Assembly (NCBI GenBank): GCA_026001225.1 | Contig: BNZQ01000006.1 | Coordinates: 1-57,400, forward strand | From: Clostridia bacterium | GTDB taxonomy: Bacteria > Bacillota > Clostridia > Christensenellales > DUVY01 | Direction of reading: 5' to 3' | Length of the DNA: 57,400 nt | Shown: one piece after another, positions 1 through 7,942 of the stretch | Layout of the letters: each line of letters starts with the position of its first letter | Position numbering within the stretch: position 1 is the first letter of the stretch | Notes under the pieces: model-generated | Databases searched by the model: none | The model's input: the letters and a program-made list of their open reading frames with translations, nothing else | Told to the model about the DNA's origin: nothing | Program-made: the position numbers and the translations under genes

Positions 1-12
1 TACAATCTTCTT

Positions 13-90
13 GACCCACGTTAGGTCCCTCCTTTGATACTTTTTGTGCCTCTTCAACACTATTGTACCAAAGAATCAACCTCGTGGGTC
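13..90. other. Long imperfect hairpin at the window edge
   Basis: GACCCACG (13-20) is perfectly complementary to CGTGGGTC (83-90), and inside it CTTTGATAC pairs with GTACCAAAG. The hairpin lies upstream of the rpmB promoter. A minus-strand frame is open for about 38 codons to the window edge but shows no family I recognise. It could be the end of a structured RNA, a terminator of a gene outside the window, or the terminus of a mobile element. Confidence 0.35.
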
Positions 91-163
91 TTCTCTTGTC
101 CCGTTGCTCTCCATTTTACAACTTGCCGTTAGGTTGTCGCCGCGGTTTTTGACCTCAAAACGC

Positions 164-192
164 TTGCGTTATGCGGTTGTTTGTGGTAAAAT
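164..192 (+). promoter_or_regulatory. Sigma-A type promoter of rpmB
   Basis: -35 TTGCGT (164-169), a 17-bp spacer and -10 TAAAAT (187-192). The predicted start of transcription is about 25 bp before the rpmB start codon. An AAGGAG ribosome site is at 210-215. Confidence 0.6.
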
Positions 193-225
193 ATTTCGGT
201 TGTTTAGTTAAGGAGTACTATTTTT

Positions 226-495
226 ATGTCAAGAGTATGTTCAATTTGCGGAAAGGGAAAGCTGTCGGGACACCTCGTCAGTCATTCTAATATTAAAACC
301 AATCGGTTTTACGAGGCGAATTTGCAAAAGATTGCGTTCGAGACGGACGGCAAAAAACAAACGGGCTATGTCTGTACCCGTTGCATGAAAACCATGCGCG
401 CCGCCGCGCCCGCTTCCGCGCCCGTTCAGGCTCCCGCGCCGGAAACGCCCAAAGCGGTCGCGGTCGAAACGCCGGCGGAAGCGGCGGCGCAATAG
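226..495 (+). CDS. rpmB: 50S ribosomal protein L28 with an Ala/Pro-rich tail
   Basis: The protein is a component of the large ribosomal subunit. The first ~60 residues are a normal zinc-ribbon type L28: Cys5/Cys8 and Cys50/Cys53 form two CxxC pairs, and the core contains the HLVSHSNIKTNRFY segment. The family is normally about 60-65 residues. This one has 89, because a tail of about 28 residues rich in Ala, Pro, Glu and Val follows, starting near residue 59. The tail looks disordered. The ATG at 226 is preceded by AAGGAG. The gene is monocistronic with its own promoter. Identity is secure; the role of the tail is unknown. Confidence 0.95.
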   Translation: MSRVCSICGKGKLSGHLVSHSNIKTNRFYEANLQKIAFETDGKKQTGYVCTRCMKTMRAAAPASAPVQAPAPETPKAVAVETPAEAAAQ

Positions 496-694
496 TGTTA
501 CTTTTTTAAGAACAGCCTTAAAACCCGATTAAACGGGCGGGGGCATTTGACGCAGATAATTCGGATCATGGTCGGTTTCCTCCGTGTATACTATCAATGT
601 ATGCGGACGGCGGCCGAATTGATTTTTTCAGGCGGGCAACCGCGACGGTTGTTTTCCAAGAAAAAGTGAAATTCAAAACGAGGAGGTGAATAAA

Positions 695-880
695 ATGTCC
701 ACGATACGAGTCGGTGAAAACGAGTCCTTGGAAAACGCGATTAAGCGTTTTAAACGCAAGTGCCAAAAGGACAACATTATGGGCGACCTCCGCAAGAAGG
801 AGCATTATGAGAAGCCTTCCGTGCGCCGCAAAAAAAAGTCCGAGGCCGCGAAAAAGCGCAATTCCAAAGAGCGGTATTAA
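695..880 (+). CDS. rpsU: 30S ribosomal protein S21
   Basis: Small basic protein of the 30S subunit (61 residues from this start), needed for mRNA recognition at initiation in many bacteria. It has the typical S21 layout: [19 protein letters not shown] near the N-terminus and a Lys/Arg-rich C-terminus. An in-frame GTG at 686 lies inside the strong Shine-Dalgarno AGGAGGTGA, so translation must start at the ATG at 695, eight bases after the AGGAGG. It stands alone after a 190-bp gap and is followed by a possible terminator. Confidence 0.95.
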   Translation: MSTIRVGENESLENAIKRFKRKCQKDNIMGDLRKKEHYEKPSVRRKKKSEAAKKRNSKERY

Positions 881-910
881 ATTGTCGAGGAACCGCGAAA
901 CGTGTTTGGT

Positions 911-945
911 AAAAGGCTCGTCTTAACCGGCGGGTCTTTTTCTTT
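911..945 (+). terminator. Probable intrinsic terminator after rpsU
   Basis: AAAGGCTCG (912-920) pairs, with two G-T wobbles, with CGGGTCTTT (931-939), followed by a T-rich run. The stem is imperfect. Confidence 0.45.
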
Positions 946-993
946 CGGATTGTCAATAGGTTAAAGGCGCATAGCTCGAAGAGGAAACAGTCT

Positions 994-1845
994 ATGATCG
1001 TTGAATGTAAGTATGATGAAACGACGTCGAAAGGCCTGCTTATCACAAAATATGAGGCGTTTGACTCGGATTGTATTTCCCGTTCGGAATGCGATTGTTA
1101 CAGCCCTAAAACAATTAACACAAGGGAAGCCTGCGACTTGGCGTTTCGTACGACGGCGTCGTGCAAATTCTTTGATAAAAACGGTGAATTGTCGTATACG
1201 GTGACCTTGCCGAATGAGAGTATCATGTCGTTATTCCAAGCCGGCTACGGATTAAACCTATCGTTTGACGGTTCCCAAATGTTTGTGCACAACGGCGACA
1301 ACGAACTGTGCAAATATTCGATCGGGACGGGAAAAATTCTTGCGGCGACCCCGTTAAAAGGTTGCGACGAAATTTTTCTGTATAAAGACAAATTATTTTG
1401 CGCTTGCATAAAGACCGCGACAAAGGGAAGTCTGCAACTGGTCGGCGCGGAAACGATCGAACCGATTAAAGAAATTTATTCTTACGGCAATCGACACCCG
1501 ATCGTATCCCGATTAAACGAACGGTTTCTCGCGGTATACGTTTTAGGGCGGGTTTTTCTTTTTGATATGGATCGTGAAACGTTGCAGGTTTCAAAAATCC
1601 GGTTCGATGAACCGAGCTGTTTTTATGGATTAAGCCGAATTATTCATACGAATAATTCCGACGAAGTAATATTTCGGTTTGAGGATTGGGTGACGCCGAA
1701 CGGTAAACCGATTCATTTGGGCGGGAATCCTCAATGGGTCTATTCCGAACAAACGGTTCGGATATCCGACCTGTTTGACGGAGCGAAGCCGTATCCGCTG
1801 GACAAGAAGCTGCCTATGGACAAAAAAACGTTGGAGAAAATATGA
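994..1845 (+). CDS. Hypothetical protein, possibly beta-propeller-like
   Basis: I do not recognise the family (283 residues). There is no signal peptide or membrane segment. The sequence is rich in short beta-prone stretches with recurring patterns such as FLYKDKLFCA and RFLAVYVLGRVFLFD, which would fit a WD- or kelch-like propeller, but no repeat can be aligned with confidence. It carries eleven cysteines, most in the N-terminal half. The start has GAGGAAA upstream. Its stop overlaps the start of the next gene (ATGA at 1842-1845), so the two are translationally coupled and probably act together. Confidence 0.7.
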   Translation: MIVECKYDETTSKGLLITKYEAFDSDCISRSECDCYSPKTINTREACDLAFRTTASCKFFDKNGELSYTVTLPNESIMSLFQAGYGLNLSFDGSQMFVHNGDNELCKYSIGTGKILAATPLKGCDEIFLYKDKLFCACIKTATKGSLQLVGAETIEPIKEIYSYGNRHPIVSRLNERFLAVYVLGRVFLFDMDRETLQVSKIRFDEPSCFYGLSRIIHTNNSDEVIFRFEDWVTPNGKPIHLGGNPQWVYSEQTVRISDLFDGAKPYPLDKKLPMDKKTLEKI

Positions 1846-2375
1846 AAAATTACTTGAAAGAATTGATGAACGAGCAAAAGCTGTGCTGCGTTTATTTGGA
1901 CGACCGCGATTTGAACAAATTCGCGGTGGGGTACGTTATCGGCGTGGACGACGAATTTTTTCTGGTCGAGGCGATCGACCCGTCCGGAAACGGCGACGGC
2001 GTGTTCGCGGCCGTCATCGAGCATATCGTGAAGCTCGAAGTCGAGGACTCCTACGTCAAACGCATCAAGAAATTGTTCTACCACAAAAAACAAAGCCGGT
2101 ATGAAACGCTCTCTTTCGGCGGCGAGATTTTGGAGGGTATGATCAAACACGCGCTGAAATACAAAAAGATATGCTCGTTCGAGCTGTGCGACAGCGGCCG
2201 GTTGGATATCGTCGGCTATGTGTCGGAATTTGACGAGGAAGCCGAGATCGTCAAGGTGCAGGCGCTTGACCGCGACGGTCAGGACGACGGCGTGACGGCG
2301 ACCGAAATCCGCAATATCACCGAGATGCAGTTCGATTCGTCGGACGAGCTGCGGTTGGAGATTTTGAAGCTTTGA
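1842..2375 (+). CDS. Hypothetical protein made of two related domains
   Basis: 177 residues of unknown function. It appears to be an internal duplication. The first half has VGYVIGVDDEFFLVEAIDPSG followed by GDGV. The second half has VGYVSEFDEEAEIVKVQALDRDG followed by DDGV, each after a Lys/Cys-rich segment (EQKLCCVYL / KKICSFEL). Each unit of ~80 residues looks like a small all-beta barrel of the Sm or SH3 kind, which is inference only. It is translationally coupled to the upstream gene and soluble by composition. Confidence 0.75.
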   Translation: MKNYLKELMNEQKLCCVYLDDRDLNKFAVGYVIGVDDEFFLVEAIDPSGNGDGVFAAVIEHIVKLEVEDSYVKRIKKLFYHKKQSRYETLSFGGEILEGMIKHALKYKKICSFELCDSGRLDIVGYVSEFDEEAEIVKVQALDRDGQDDGVTATEIRNITEMQFDSSDELRLEILKL

Positions 2376-2405
2376 CAGAAAATACGCGCAACCGACGGTA
2401 AACGT

Positions 2406-2434
2406 TTGCTAAAAATCCCTAAATATGATAAAAT
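2406..2434 (+). promoter_or_regulatory. Promoter of tig
   Basis: -35 TTGCTA (2406-2411), 17-bp spacer, -10 TAAAAT (2429-2434) with an extended TGa immediately before it. Confidence 0.6.
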
Positions 2435-2488
2435 AATCAAATATGTATTTGACTGATTGCAGTCGAAAAAGAGGAGTAACGACAGTTC

Positions 2489-3787
2489 ATGGACTATCAA
2501 GCGGAGAAACAAAAGGGCAAGGTGAAGTTCTCGTTCAAATTGGACGCGGGCGAGTGGGAAAAGGCCGTCAACGACGCCTATTTAAAAACCAAAAATAAGT
2601 ATCAGCTCGGCGGCTTCCGCAAGGGCAAGGTGCCGCGCAAGATCATCGAGAACATGTACGGGCCGTCGGTGTTCTTCGAGGACGCTTTCAACGCAGTGTT
2701 CCCCAAATTATACGCCGAGGCGCTGGACAAAAATCCCGATATTCATCCGGTTTCGCAGCCCGATATCGATTTTGACAGTATCGACGAAAACGGCGCGGTC
2801 TTCACCGCCGAAATCTATACCAAGCCCGAAGTCAAACTCGGCGCGTATAAGGGCCTCGAATGCAAGCTGGTCGCGACGGCCGTGAGCGGCAAGGAGGCCG
2901 ACAATGAGATCGAAAAGGCCCGCGAACGCGTTTCGCGCAAGGTCGAGGCCTCCCGTCCGATTCAAAAGGGCGATTTTGTCACGTTGGATTACAGCGGCTC
3001 GGTCGGCGGCGAGAAGTTCAAGGGCGGCACCGCCGAGAAGCAGGAATTGGAAATCGGAAGCGGTTCCTTTATTCCGGGCTTCGAGGATCAGCTGATCGGC
3101 GTTCAAGCGGGCGAGGAAAAGGACGTTACCGTGAAATTTCCGGCCGACTACCACGCGAAAGAGTTAGCGGACAAGGAAGCCGTTTTCAAATGCAAAATCC
3201 ACGAGGTCAAGCAAAAGGAATTGCCCGCTTTGGACGACGACTTTGCCAAGGACGTTTCCTCGTTCGACACGTTCAAGGAATATAAGGCCGACGTTTTGGA
3301 TAAACTCAAAAAGAGCGCGGAAAAGAAAGACAACGCCGAAATGGAAAACGAGCTGCTTGAAAAAATCACGGCGGGCGCGGAGGCCGATATTCCGCAAGTC
3401 ATGATCGACGAACAGCTCGATTACATGTTAAAGGACTTTGAATACCGGCTGATGTATCAGGGCATGAAGTTGGACGATTACTTCCAATACACCAAAACGA
3501 CCGCGGAGGATTTCCGAAAGGATCGGGCGGAGGATGCGAAGAAAGCGGTCAAGACCCGCCTGACGGTCGAGGCTATTTTGAAGGCCGAGGATATCAAGGT
3601 CGCGGACGCCGATCTCGACGAGGAAATCAAAACCGCCGCCGCCGAAATCGAAAAGCCGTTCGAGGATTACAAAAAGGAAATGAGCGGGCGCGATTTGGAT
3701 TATCTGAAAAACGACGTGCTGATGAAGAAGTTCGTCGCTTTCTTGAAAGCGAACAACAAATTCGTCAAGGCGAAGGCGTCGGCTTAA
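2489..3787 (+). CDS. tig: Trigger factor, ribosome-associated chaperone and prolyl isomerase
   Basis: It binds nascent chains at the ribosome exit tunnel. The ribosome-docking signature GFRKGKVPR is at residues 42-50. An FKBP-type peptidyl-prolyl isomerase domain follows at about 150-245 (GDFVTLDYSG ... GSFIPGFEDQLIG). The acidic, helical C-terminal chaperone arm ends at residue 432, a normal family length. The ATG follows GAGGAG by 12 bases and has its own promoter. As in most Firmicutes it is followed by clpP and clpX, here separated from clpP by a repeat and a new promoter. Confidence 0.97.
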   Translation: MDYQAEKQKGKVKFSFKLDAGEWEKAVNDAYLKTKNKYQLGGFRKGKVPRKIIENMYGPSVFFEDAFNAVFPKLYAEALDKNPDIHPVSQPDIDFDSIDENGAVFTAEIYTKPEVKLGAYKGLECKLVATAVSGKEADNEIEKARERVSRKVEASRPIQKGDFVTLDYSGSVGGEKFKGGTAEKQELEIGSGSFIPGFEDQLIGVQAGEEKDVTVKFPADYHAKELADKEAVFKCKIHEVKQKELPALDDDFAKDVSSFDTFKEYKADVLDKLKKSAEKKDNAEMENELLEKITAGAEADIPQVMIDEQLDYMLKDFEYRLMYQGMKLDDYFQYTKTTAEDFRKDRAEDAKKAVKTRLTVEAILKAEDIKVADADLDEEIKTAAAEIEKPFEDYKKEMSGRDLDYLKNDVLMKKFVAFLKANNKFVKAKASA

Positions 3788-3807
3788 ACCGCCGCGAAAT
3801 CCCAACC

Positions 3808-3868
3808 GCTGAAAAATTCCCCTCTGCGGAGGGGTGCCGCCGACAGGCGGCGGGGTGGCGGACTTTTC
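3808..3868. repeat. GC-rich palindromic repeat (CCCCTC...GAGGGG family)
   Basis: Two adjacent hairpins, CCCCTCTGCGGAGGGG and CCGCCGACAGGCGG, preceded by GAAAAATTC. The same block recurs at about 21184-21240, 22065-22125 (inside the U32 gene), partly at 37868-37904, and in diverged form at 25608-25665 (inside mutS2). Confidence 0.7.
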
Positions 3869-3919
3869 CCGCCCGTCATGCGGTCGTTCGGAGACCGAGA
3901 TAAAATCGTGAAACAAAAG

Positions 3920-3946
3920 TTAGCAATCAATGCTTGACATTGCTAA
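3920..3946. promoter_or_regulatory. CIRCE-like operator of clpP (putative HrcA site)
   Basis: TTAGCAATC, nine bases, CATTGCTAA. The established HrcA operator CIRCE is TTAGCACTC, N9, GAGTGCTAA. The left arm has one mismatch and the right arm two, and the spacer is exactly nine. The site overlaps the -35 hexamer of clpP, where a repressor would block RNA polymerase. Confidence 0.6.
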
Positions 3947-3962
3947 AAACATATGATAAAAT
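3934..3962 (+). promoter_or_regulatory. Promoter of clpP
   Basis: Perfect -35 TTGACA (3934-3939), 17-bp spacer, extended -10 TGaTAAAAT (hexamer 3957-3962). Confidence 0.75.
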
Positions 3963-4003
3963 GAAGCGATGACAAAAATGCAATATAGGAGAGTTTAACC
4001 GTA

Positions 4004-4594
4004 ATGAAAAATAATCTCGTGCCCATGGTGGTAGAGCAAAGCAACAGAGGCGAGCGTTCGTACGATATCTATTCCCGTTTGCTCGAGGATCGGATCGTCT
4101 TTTTGACCGGAGAGATCGACGACGTTTCGGCGGATATCGTGATCGCGCAGTTGATCTATTTAGAGGGGAAAGACCCCGACAAGGATATCAGCCTGTATAT
4201 CAACAGTCCGGGCGGCAGCGTGACGGCGGGCATGGCGATCTTCGATACGATGAACTATATCAAATGCGATGTCAACACGATTTGCATCGGTATGTGCGCG
4301 TCGATGGGCGCGTTTCTGCTGGCGGCGGGCGCGAAGGGCAAACGATTCTGCCTACCGAACAGCGAGGTGATGATCCATCAGCCTTTGGGCGGCACGCAAG
4401 GGCAGGCCAGCGACATTGCGATCCACGCCGAGCATATATTGAAAACGAAGAAGCGCATGAATAAAATTCTCGCCGAGCAGACCGGACAGCCTCTTGAAAA
4501 GATCGAGCGCGACGTAGACCGCGACTTCTTTATGAACGCCGACGAAGCGATGCGGTACGGGCTGATCGATAAAATCTTCACCAAACGCAAGTAA
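4004..4594 (+). CDS. clpP: ATP-dependent Clp protease proteolytic subunit
   Basis: Serine peptidase subunit that forms a tetradecameric chamber and degrades substrates fed by ClpX. The catalytic triad is visible: Ser100 in CASMGAF, His125 in MIHQPLGG and an Asp near 174 (VDRD). The glycine loop SPGGSVTAG is at 68-76. The length of 196 residues is normal. The ATG follows AGGAGAG. A CIRCE-like operator overlapping a strong promoter suggests heat-shock control. clpX follows 169 bp downstream, with a structured repeat between them. Confidence 0.97.
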   Translation: MKNNLVPMVVEQSNRGERSYDIYSRLLEDRIVFLTGEIDDVSADIVIAQLIYLEGKDPDKDISLYINSPGGSVTAGMAIFDTMNYIKCDVNTICIGMCASMGAFLLAAGAKGKRFCLPNSEVMIHQPLGGTQGQASDIAIHAEHILKTKKRMNKILAEQTGQPLEKIERDVDRDFFMNADEAMRYGLIDKIFTKRK

Positions 4595-4628
4595 GGACAA
4601 TACTCTTAATCAATAAAAAGTAATTTTA

Positions 4629-4753
4629 GCCGCCGAGAATTGGGCGCCCGAGCGGGCAACCGTTGGCAATGGCGGCGAGGGAGTGTACTCAACGCGTACA
4701 TGACCGAGCCGAATGACCAAGCGTAGCCCGCATTACGCCCGATCTGCGGCGGC
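4629..4753 (+). repeat. GA-core hairpin element, copy A
   Basis: A near-palindrome between clpP and clpX. The outer arms pair GCCGCCG ... TGGGCG with CGCCCGA ... CGGCGGC. The apical part has CGGC-GA-GG-GAG-TGTA facing TACA-TGA-CC-GA-GCCG across a 9-nt loop. The fixed core is GA-GG-GAG / TGA-CC-GA. Other copies are at 17788, 33961, 40504, 45509, 48373 and 54748. The GA strand is the sense strand of clpP/clpX here. The longest clpX frame runs back into this element. Confidence 0.8.
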
Positions 4754-4763
4754 GAGAGGAAAA

Positions 4764-6035
4764 ATGGCTAAATTATCAGACGACAACAAAGACATGCATT
4801 GCTCCTTCTGCGGCAAATCGCAGAACATGGTTCTGCGGCTGATCGCCGCGCCCAACGGCGTGTTCATCTGCAACGAGTGCGTCGTGCAGTGCAACGCGAT
4901 CATCGAGGAGCATCACGAGGAGGAGGCCGAGGCCGCGCGAAAGGACTTGCCCAGCCCCGACGAGATCAAGCGCGATTTGGACGATTATATCGTCGGGCAG
5001 GACGACGCGAAGCGCGTTTTGAGCGTCGCCGTTTACAATCACTATAAACGGATCAACTACAACGCCAAAAACGCCAAGAAAAAGGGCGCGGAAAGCGGCA
5101 TAGAATTGGAAAAGAGCAATATTTTGATGTTCGGTCCCACGGGAAGCGGCAAAACGCTGCTCGCGCGCACGTTGGCGCGCATCCTGCAGGTGCCGTTTGC
5201 GACGGCCGACGCTACGACGCTGACGGAGGCGGGCTATGTCGGCGAGGACGTGGAAAATATCCTCTTAAAATTGATACAGGCCGCCAACTTCGACATAAAG
5301 ACGGCGGAACGCGGCATCATTTATGTGGACGAAACCGACAAAATCGCGCGCAAGGGTGAGAACGTTTCGATCACGCGCGACGTTTCGGGCGAGGGCGTGC
5401 AACAGGCCCTGCTGAAAATCATGGAAGGCACGGTCGCTAACGTCCCGCCGCAGGGCGGCCGCAAGCACCCGCACCAGGAATGCCTGCAAATCGACACGAC
5501 GAATATCCTGTTCATCTTCGGCGGCGCGTTTGTCGGCCTCGAAAAAATCGTGGAAAAGCGTTTGAACACGAGCTCGTTGGGCTTCGGGGCCGCGGTCAAC
5601 AGCAAGGCGAATATCGATATCGGCGCGACTCTGAAACGGGTTCAGCCGCAGGATTTGATCAAATACGGCCTGATTCCCGAATTCATCGGGCGCGTGCCGG
5701 TCACGGTGTCCCTGCACGCGCTCGACAAAGCCGCGTTGGTGGAGATTTTGACCAAGCCCAAAAACGCGCTGATCAAGCAGTACGTCAAGCTGCTCGATAT
5801 GGACGGCGTGGATTTGGAATTCGAGAACACGGCGGTGGAGGCGATCGCGGACAAGGCGATCAAATTGGAAACCGGCGCGCGCGGCTTGCGCTCCATTTTG
5901 GAGGAAGCGATGCTGGATAACATGTACGAGGCGCCTTCGGATAAGCTGCTGAAAAAGATTGTCGTCACCGAGGACGTGATCAAAAACAAGGGCAAGCCGC
6001 TCAAATTGTACCGGACGGAACGCGAGAGCGCGTAA
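4764..6035 (+). CDS. clpX: ATP-dependent Clp protease ATP-binding subunit ClpX
   Basis: AAA+ unfoldase that recognises substrates and threads them into ClpP (423 residues). The N-terminal zinc domain has Cys13/16 and Cys36/39. Walker A GPTGSGKT is at 124-131, the pore loop GYVG at 157-160, and the RKH loop in the RKHPHQEC segment. Walker B reads [10 protein letters not shown], where the family normally has DEIDKI. The open frame extends 17 codons further upstream, but those codons lie in the GA-core repeat. The ATG at 4764 has GAGAGGAAAA upstream and gives the standard ClpX N-terminus. A gene-end repeat (TTTTTTCTTTGAG family) starts immediately after the stop. Confidence 0.96.
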   Translation: MAKLSDDNKDMHCSFCGKSQNMVLRLIAAPNGVFICNECVVQCNAIIEEHHEEEAEAARKDLPSPDEIKRDLDDYIVGQDDAKRVLSVAVYNHYKRINYNAKNAKKKGAESGIELEKSNILMFGPTGSGKTLLARTLARILQVPFATADATTLTEAGYVGEDVENILLKLIQAANFDIKTAERGIIYVDETDKIARKGENVSITRDVSGEGVQQALLKIMEGTVANVPPQGGRKHPHQECLQIDTTNILFIFGGAFVGLEKIVEKRLNTSSLGFGAAVNSKANIDIGATLKRVQPQDLIKYGLIPEFIGRVPVTVSLHALDKAALVEILTKPKNALIKQYVKLLDMDGVDLEFENTAVEAIADKAIKLETGARGLRSILEEAMLDNMYEAPSDKLLKKIVVTEDVIKNKGKPLKLYRTERESA

Positions 6036-6091
6036 GGCTTTTTTCTTTGAGGGCGGCCCGTCAAAAGAAAGCCGCGACGGGAAAAGAAAAT
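6036..6091 (+). repeat. Gene-end element (TTTTTTCTTTGAG family), after clpX
   Basis: Starts at the base after the clpX stop: GGC-TTTTTTCTTTGAG ... GTCAAAAGAAA-GCC, then an A-rich tail. The outer stem here is GGC/GCC, the weakest of the family. Confidence 0.65.
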
Positions 6092-6145
6092 ATTTAGGAC
6101 AACGTACAAAAGGTAAAAACCATTCCTTAACGCAAATAACAAATC

Positions 6146-6216
6146 AAATCTATTTTTTCTTTATTTGGTCGGACAATGCATCGAATGACGGACAATCCTG
6201 ATCGACCGACTTAAAG
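6146..6216 (-). repeat. Gene-end element family, inverted and diverged copy
   Basis: Read on the minus strand: CGGACA-TTTTTCTTTAAG ... ATTGTCCG, then ACCAAATAAAGAAAA. The outer stem CGGACA/TGTCCG matches the position of TAGACA/TGTCTA in the copies beside the tRNAs. It ends five bases before the next start codon and so forms that gene's leader. Confidence 0.55.
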
Positions 6217-6220
6217 AAAA

Positions 6221-6961
6221 ATGTCCGTAAATATAATGATTTTTTGGATCATCAATCGCTATTCCGATCTTAAAATCGCCCTGCTGGTCGGGGTCCTGTA
6301 TCTTATCCTGATCGTCGGTTCGCTTTCCCTGCACGAATTCGGACACGCCTATATAGCCTATAAAAACGGCGATCCGACCGCCAAATTGAACGGCCGCATG
6401 ACGGTCAACCCGATGGCGCATCTCGATTTGATCGGTATGCTGATGCTGGTGCTGATCGGCTTCGGCTTTGCAAAGCCGGTGCCCGTCAATATGGGCAACT
6501 TTCAAAAACGCCGCAATCTGTTTTTCGTCGCGGTGGCGGGCGTGTCGATCAACCTGATTTTAGCGATTATCTTTTCCTTTCTATGTATCCTTTGCTATCG
6601 GTTCGCGCCGCCGTCCGGCATGTCGGCGGCGGAAATTTTCGGGGATGTGTTCTTTTTGGGCACGCTGCTCAATCTGGCCTTGATCGTATTCAACCTGCTG
6701 CCGATTTTTCCGTTGGACGGCTTTCGCGTCGTGGAGAGCTTTGCGTCCTACCGCAATAAGTTCGTCGAGTTCATGCGCAAATACGGTACGTTTATCCTGC
6801 TCGGTCTGATCGTTTGGGGCGTGGTCATTCAGCGGATTTGCGAATATTACCCGTCCTCCGCATACATTTTGCAATATTTCGATATTTTGGGCTTTGTGAT
6901 CAATTTCCTCGCAAACACGGTCGCGGGCTGGCTGTTCAGGCTGTGGGGTCTGTTTTTGTAA
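6221..6961 (+). CDS. Site-2 protease family (M50) zinc metalloprotease, membrane
   Basis: An integral membrane protein of 246 residues with about five or six hydrophobic segments. The catalytic zinc motif HEFGH is at residues 38-42 in the first core helix. The second metal/active-site segment is LPIFPLDGFRV near residue 165, where the family usually has NxxPxxxLDG. It resembles the short YwhC/YdhO-type intramembrane proteases of Firmicutes, whose substrates are mostly unknown. There is no Shine-Dalgarno site; the start lies five bases after a repeat copy. The final A of its stop codon is the first base of another repeat. Function by family only. Confidence 0.85.
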   Translation: MSVNIMIFWIINRYSDLKIALLVGVLYLILIVGSLSLHEFGHAYIAYKNGDPTAKLNGRMTVNPMAHLDLIGMLMLVLIGFGFAKPVPVNMGNFQKRRNLFFVAVAGVSINLILAIIFSFLCILCYRFAPPSGMSAAEIFGDVFFLGTLLNLALIVFNLLPIFPLDGFRVVESFASYRNKFVEFMRKYGTFILLGLIVWGVVIQRICEYYPSSAYILQYFDILGFVINFLANTVAGWLFRLWGLFL

Positions 6962-7032
6962 CGGGCTTTTTTCGTCGAGGTTGCCCGTCAAGGCGGCCGG
7001 TCAAAAGAAAACCGCCCGACTGAAAAAGAAAG
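6961..7032 (+). repeat. Gene-end element, after the M50 protease gene
   Basis: ACGGGC-TTTTTTCgtcGAG ... GGTCAAAAGAAAA-CCGCCCG, then ACTGAAAAAGAAAG. It overlaps the last base of the stop codon and extends nearly to scpA, so the open frame of scpA continues 30 codons into it. Confidence 0.75.
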
Positions 7033-7070
7033 AATGTCAAAGACAAACGCACACGGTATTTCTAAAAACA

Positions 7071-7853
7071 ATGGATGAAACGACCGAACAACTTCAAATC
7101 GACTATACTGGCGGCTATAAAGTCCATTTAAAGGACTTTGACGGCCCGCTGGATTTATTATTGCACCTCATCAAAAACGCCAAGCTGGATATCAAGGATA
7201 TCTTTGTCAGCGAGATCACCTCGCAATATTTGGAATACATGAAGCAGCTCGATACGATCGATTTGGAGCGCGCGTCCGAGTTTTTGGAGGTCGCCGCGAC
7301 CTTGCTCGAAATGAAGTCCAAAAGCCTGCTGCCCAACGAAAAAGAATTGGCGACGCCGGACGGCGAGGACGAGGGCAGCCGCCTGATCCGCCGTTTGGAG
7401 GAGTATAGGCTCATTCAGGAGGCCGGCGAGAAATTGCGGCAATTGGAAAACGTAGACCGCTTTTACAAGCTGCCCGACGCGTCGGCCGGGGATTTCCGCG
7501 ACGTGTTGAAAAGCCTGACATTGGACGGTTTATTGGACGCTTTTACCACGCTGCTGCACAAGGTCATCAAGGAAAGCGAGCCTATCCCTCCGAAGGAGAT
7601 CAAAAAAGACCGCTTCACGGTGGCCGAAAAAATGTCGCATATCAAGGACGCAATCGTGTTTCGCAAGACCGTCAGCTTTTTCGAGCTGTTCAGCCGCGAT
7701 TATTCGCGTTCGGAGATCATCAATACGTTTTTGGCTCTGTTGGAATTGTTGAAGCTGCAGATCGTCACCGCCGCGCAGAACGCTGCGTTCGACGATATCG
7801 CGATCACGTACAACGAAACGCAACCGCCGGAGGAAGTCGAAAGTCAGGGGTAA
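7071..7853 (+). CDS. scpA: Segregation and condensation protein A
   Basis: Kleisin subunit of the Smc-ScpA-ScpB condensin, which organises and segregates the chromosome. The N-terminal kleisin signature is FDGPLDLLLHLIKNAKLDIK just after the start. A helical middle and a C-terminal winged-helix region follow (KTVSFFELFSRDYSRSEIINTFLALLEL). The open frame begins at 6981, but its first 30 codons are read from a repeat element. The ATG at 7071 gives a 260-residue protein of normal length and sequence. I see no clear Shine-Dalgarno site. scpB follows after a heptamer array. Confidence 0.93.
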   Translation: MDETTEQLQIDYTGGYKVHLKDFDGPLDLLLHLIKNAKLDIKDIFVSEITSQYLEYMKQLDTIDLERASEFLEVAATLLEMKSKSLLPNEKELATPDGEDEGSRLIRRLEEYRLIQEAGEKLRQLENVDRFYKLPDASAGDFRDVLKSLTLDGLLDAFTTLLHKVIKESEPIPPKEIKKDRFTVAEKMSHIKDAIVFRKTVSFFELFSRDYSRSEIINTFLALLELLKLQIVTAAQNAAFDDIAITYNETQPPEEVESQG

Positions 7854-7900
7854 ACCGTTTACGAATGCACAAGGCACGATTACGGTAAAAATTCAGCCGA

Positions 7901-7933
7901 AATTGTGAATTGTGAATTGTGAATTGTGAATTG
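7901..7933. repeat. Heptamer array (GTGAATT)n between scpA and scpB
   Basis: Four to five tandem copies of the 7-mer GTGAATT. The last copy runs into the GGAGG of the scpB ribosome site. Confidence 0.85.
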
Positions 7934-7942
7934 GAGGACGAC

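Noticed and set aside
1..120. Partial minus-strand gene at the window start
   Set aside because: Only about 38 codons to the edge, no recognisable motif; the hairpin explains the structure better.
4713..4763. Longer N-terminus of ClpX
   Set aside because: The codons come from the GA-core repeat; the standard ClpX zinc domain starts at 4764 with a ribosome site.
6981..7070. Longer N-terminus of ScpA
   Set aside because: These codons are a gene-end repeat; the conserved kleisin N-terminus begins after the ATG at 7071.
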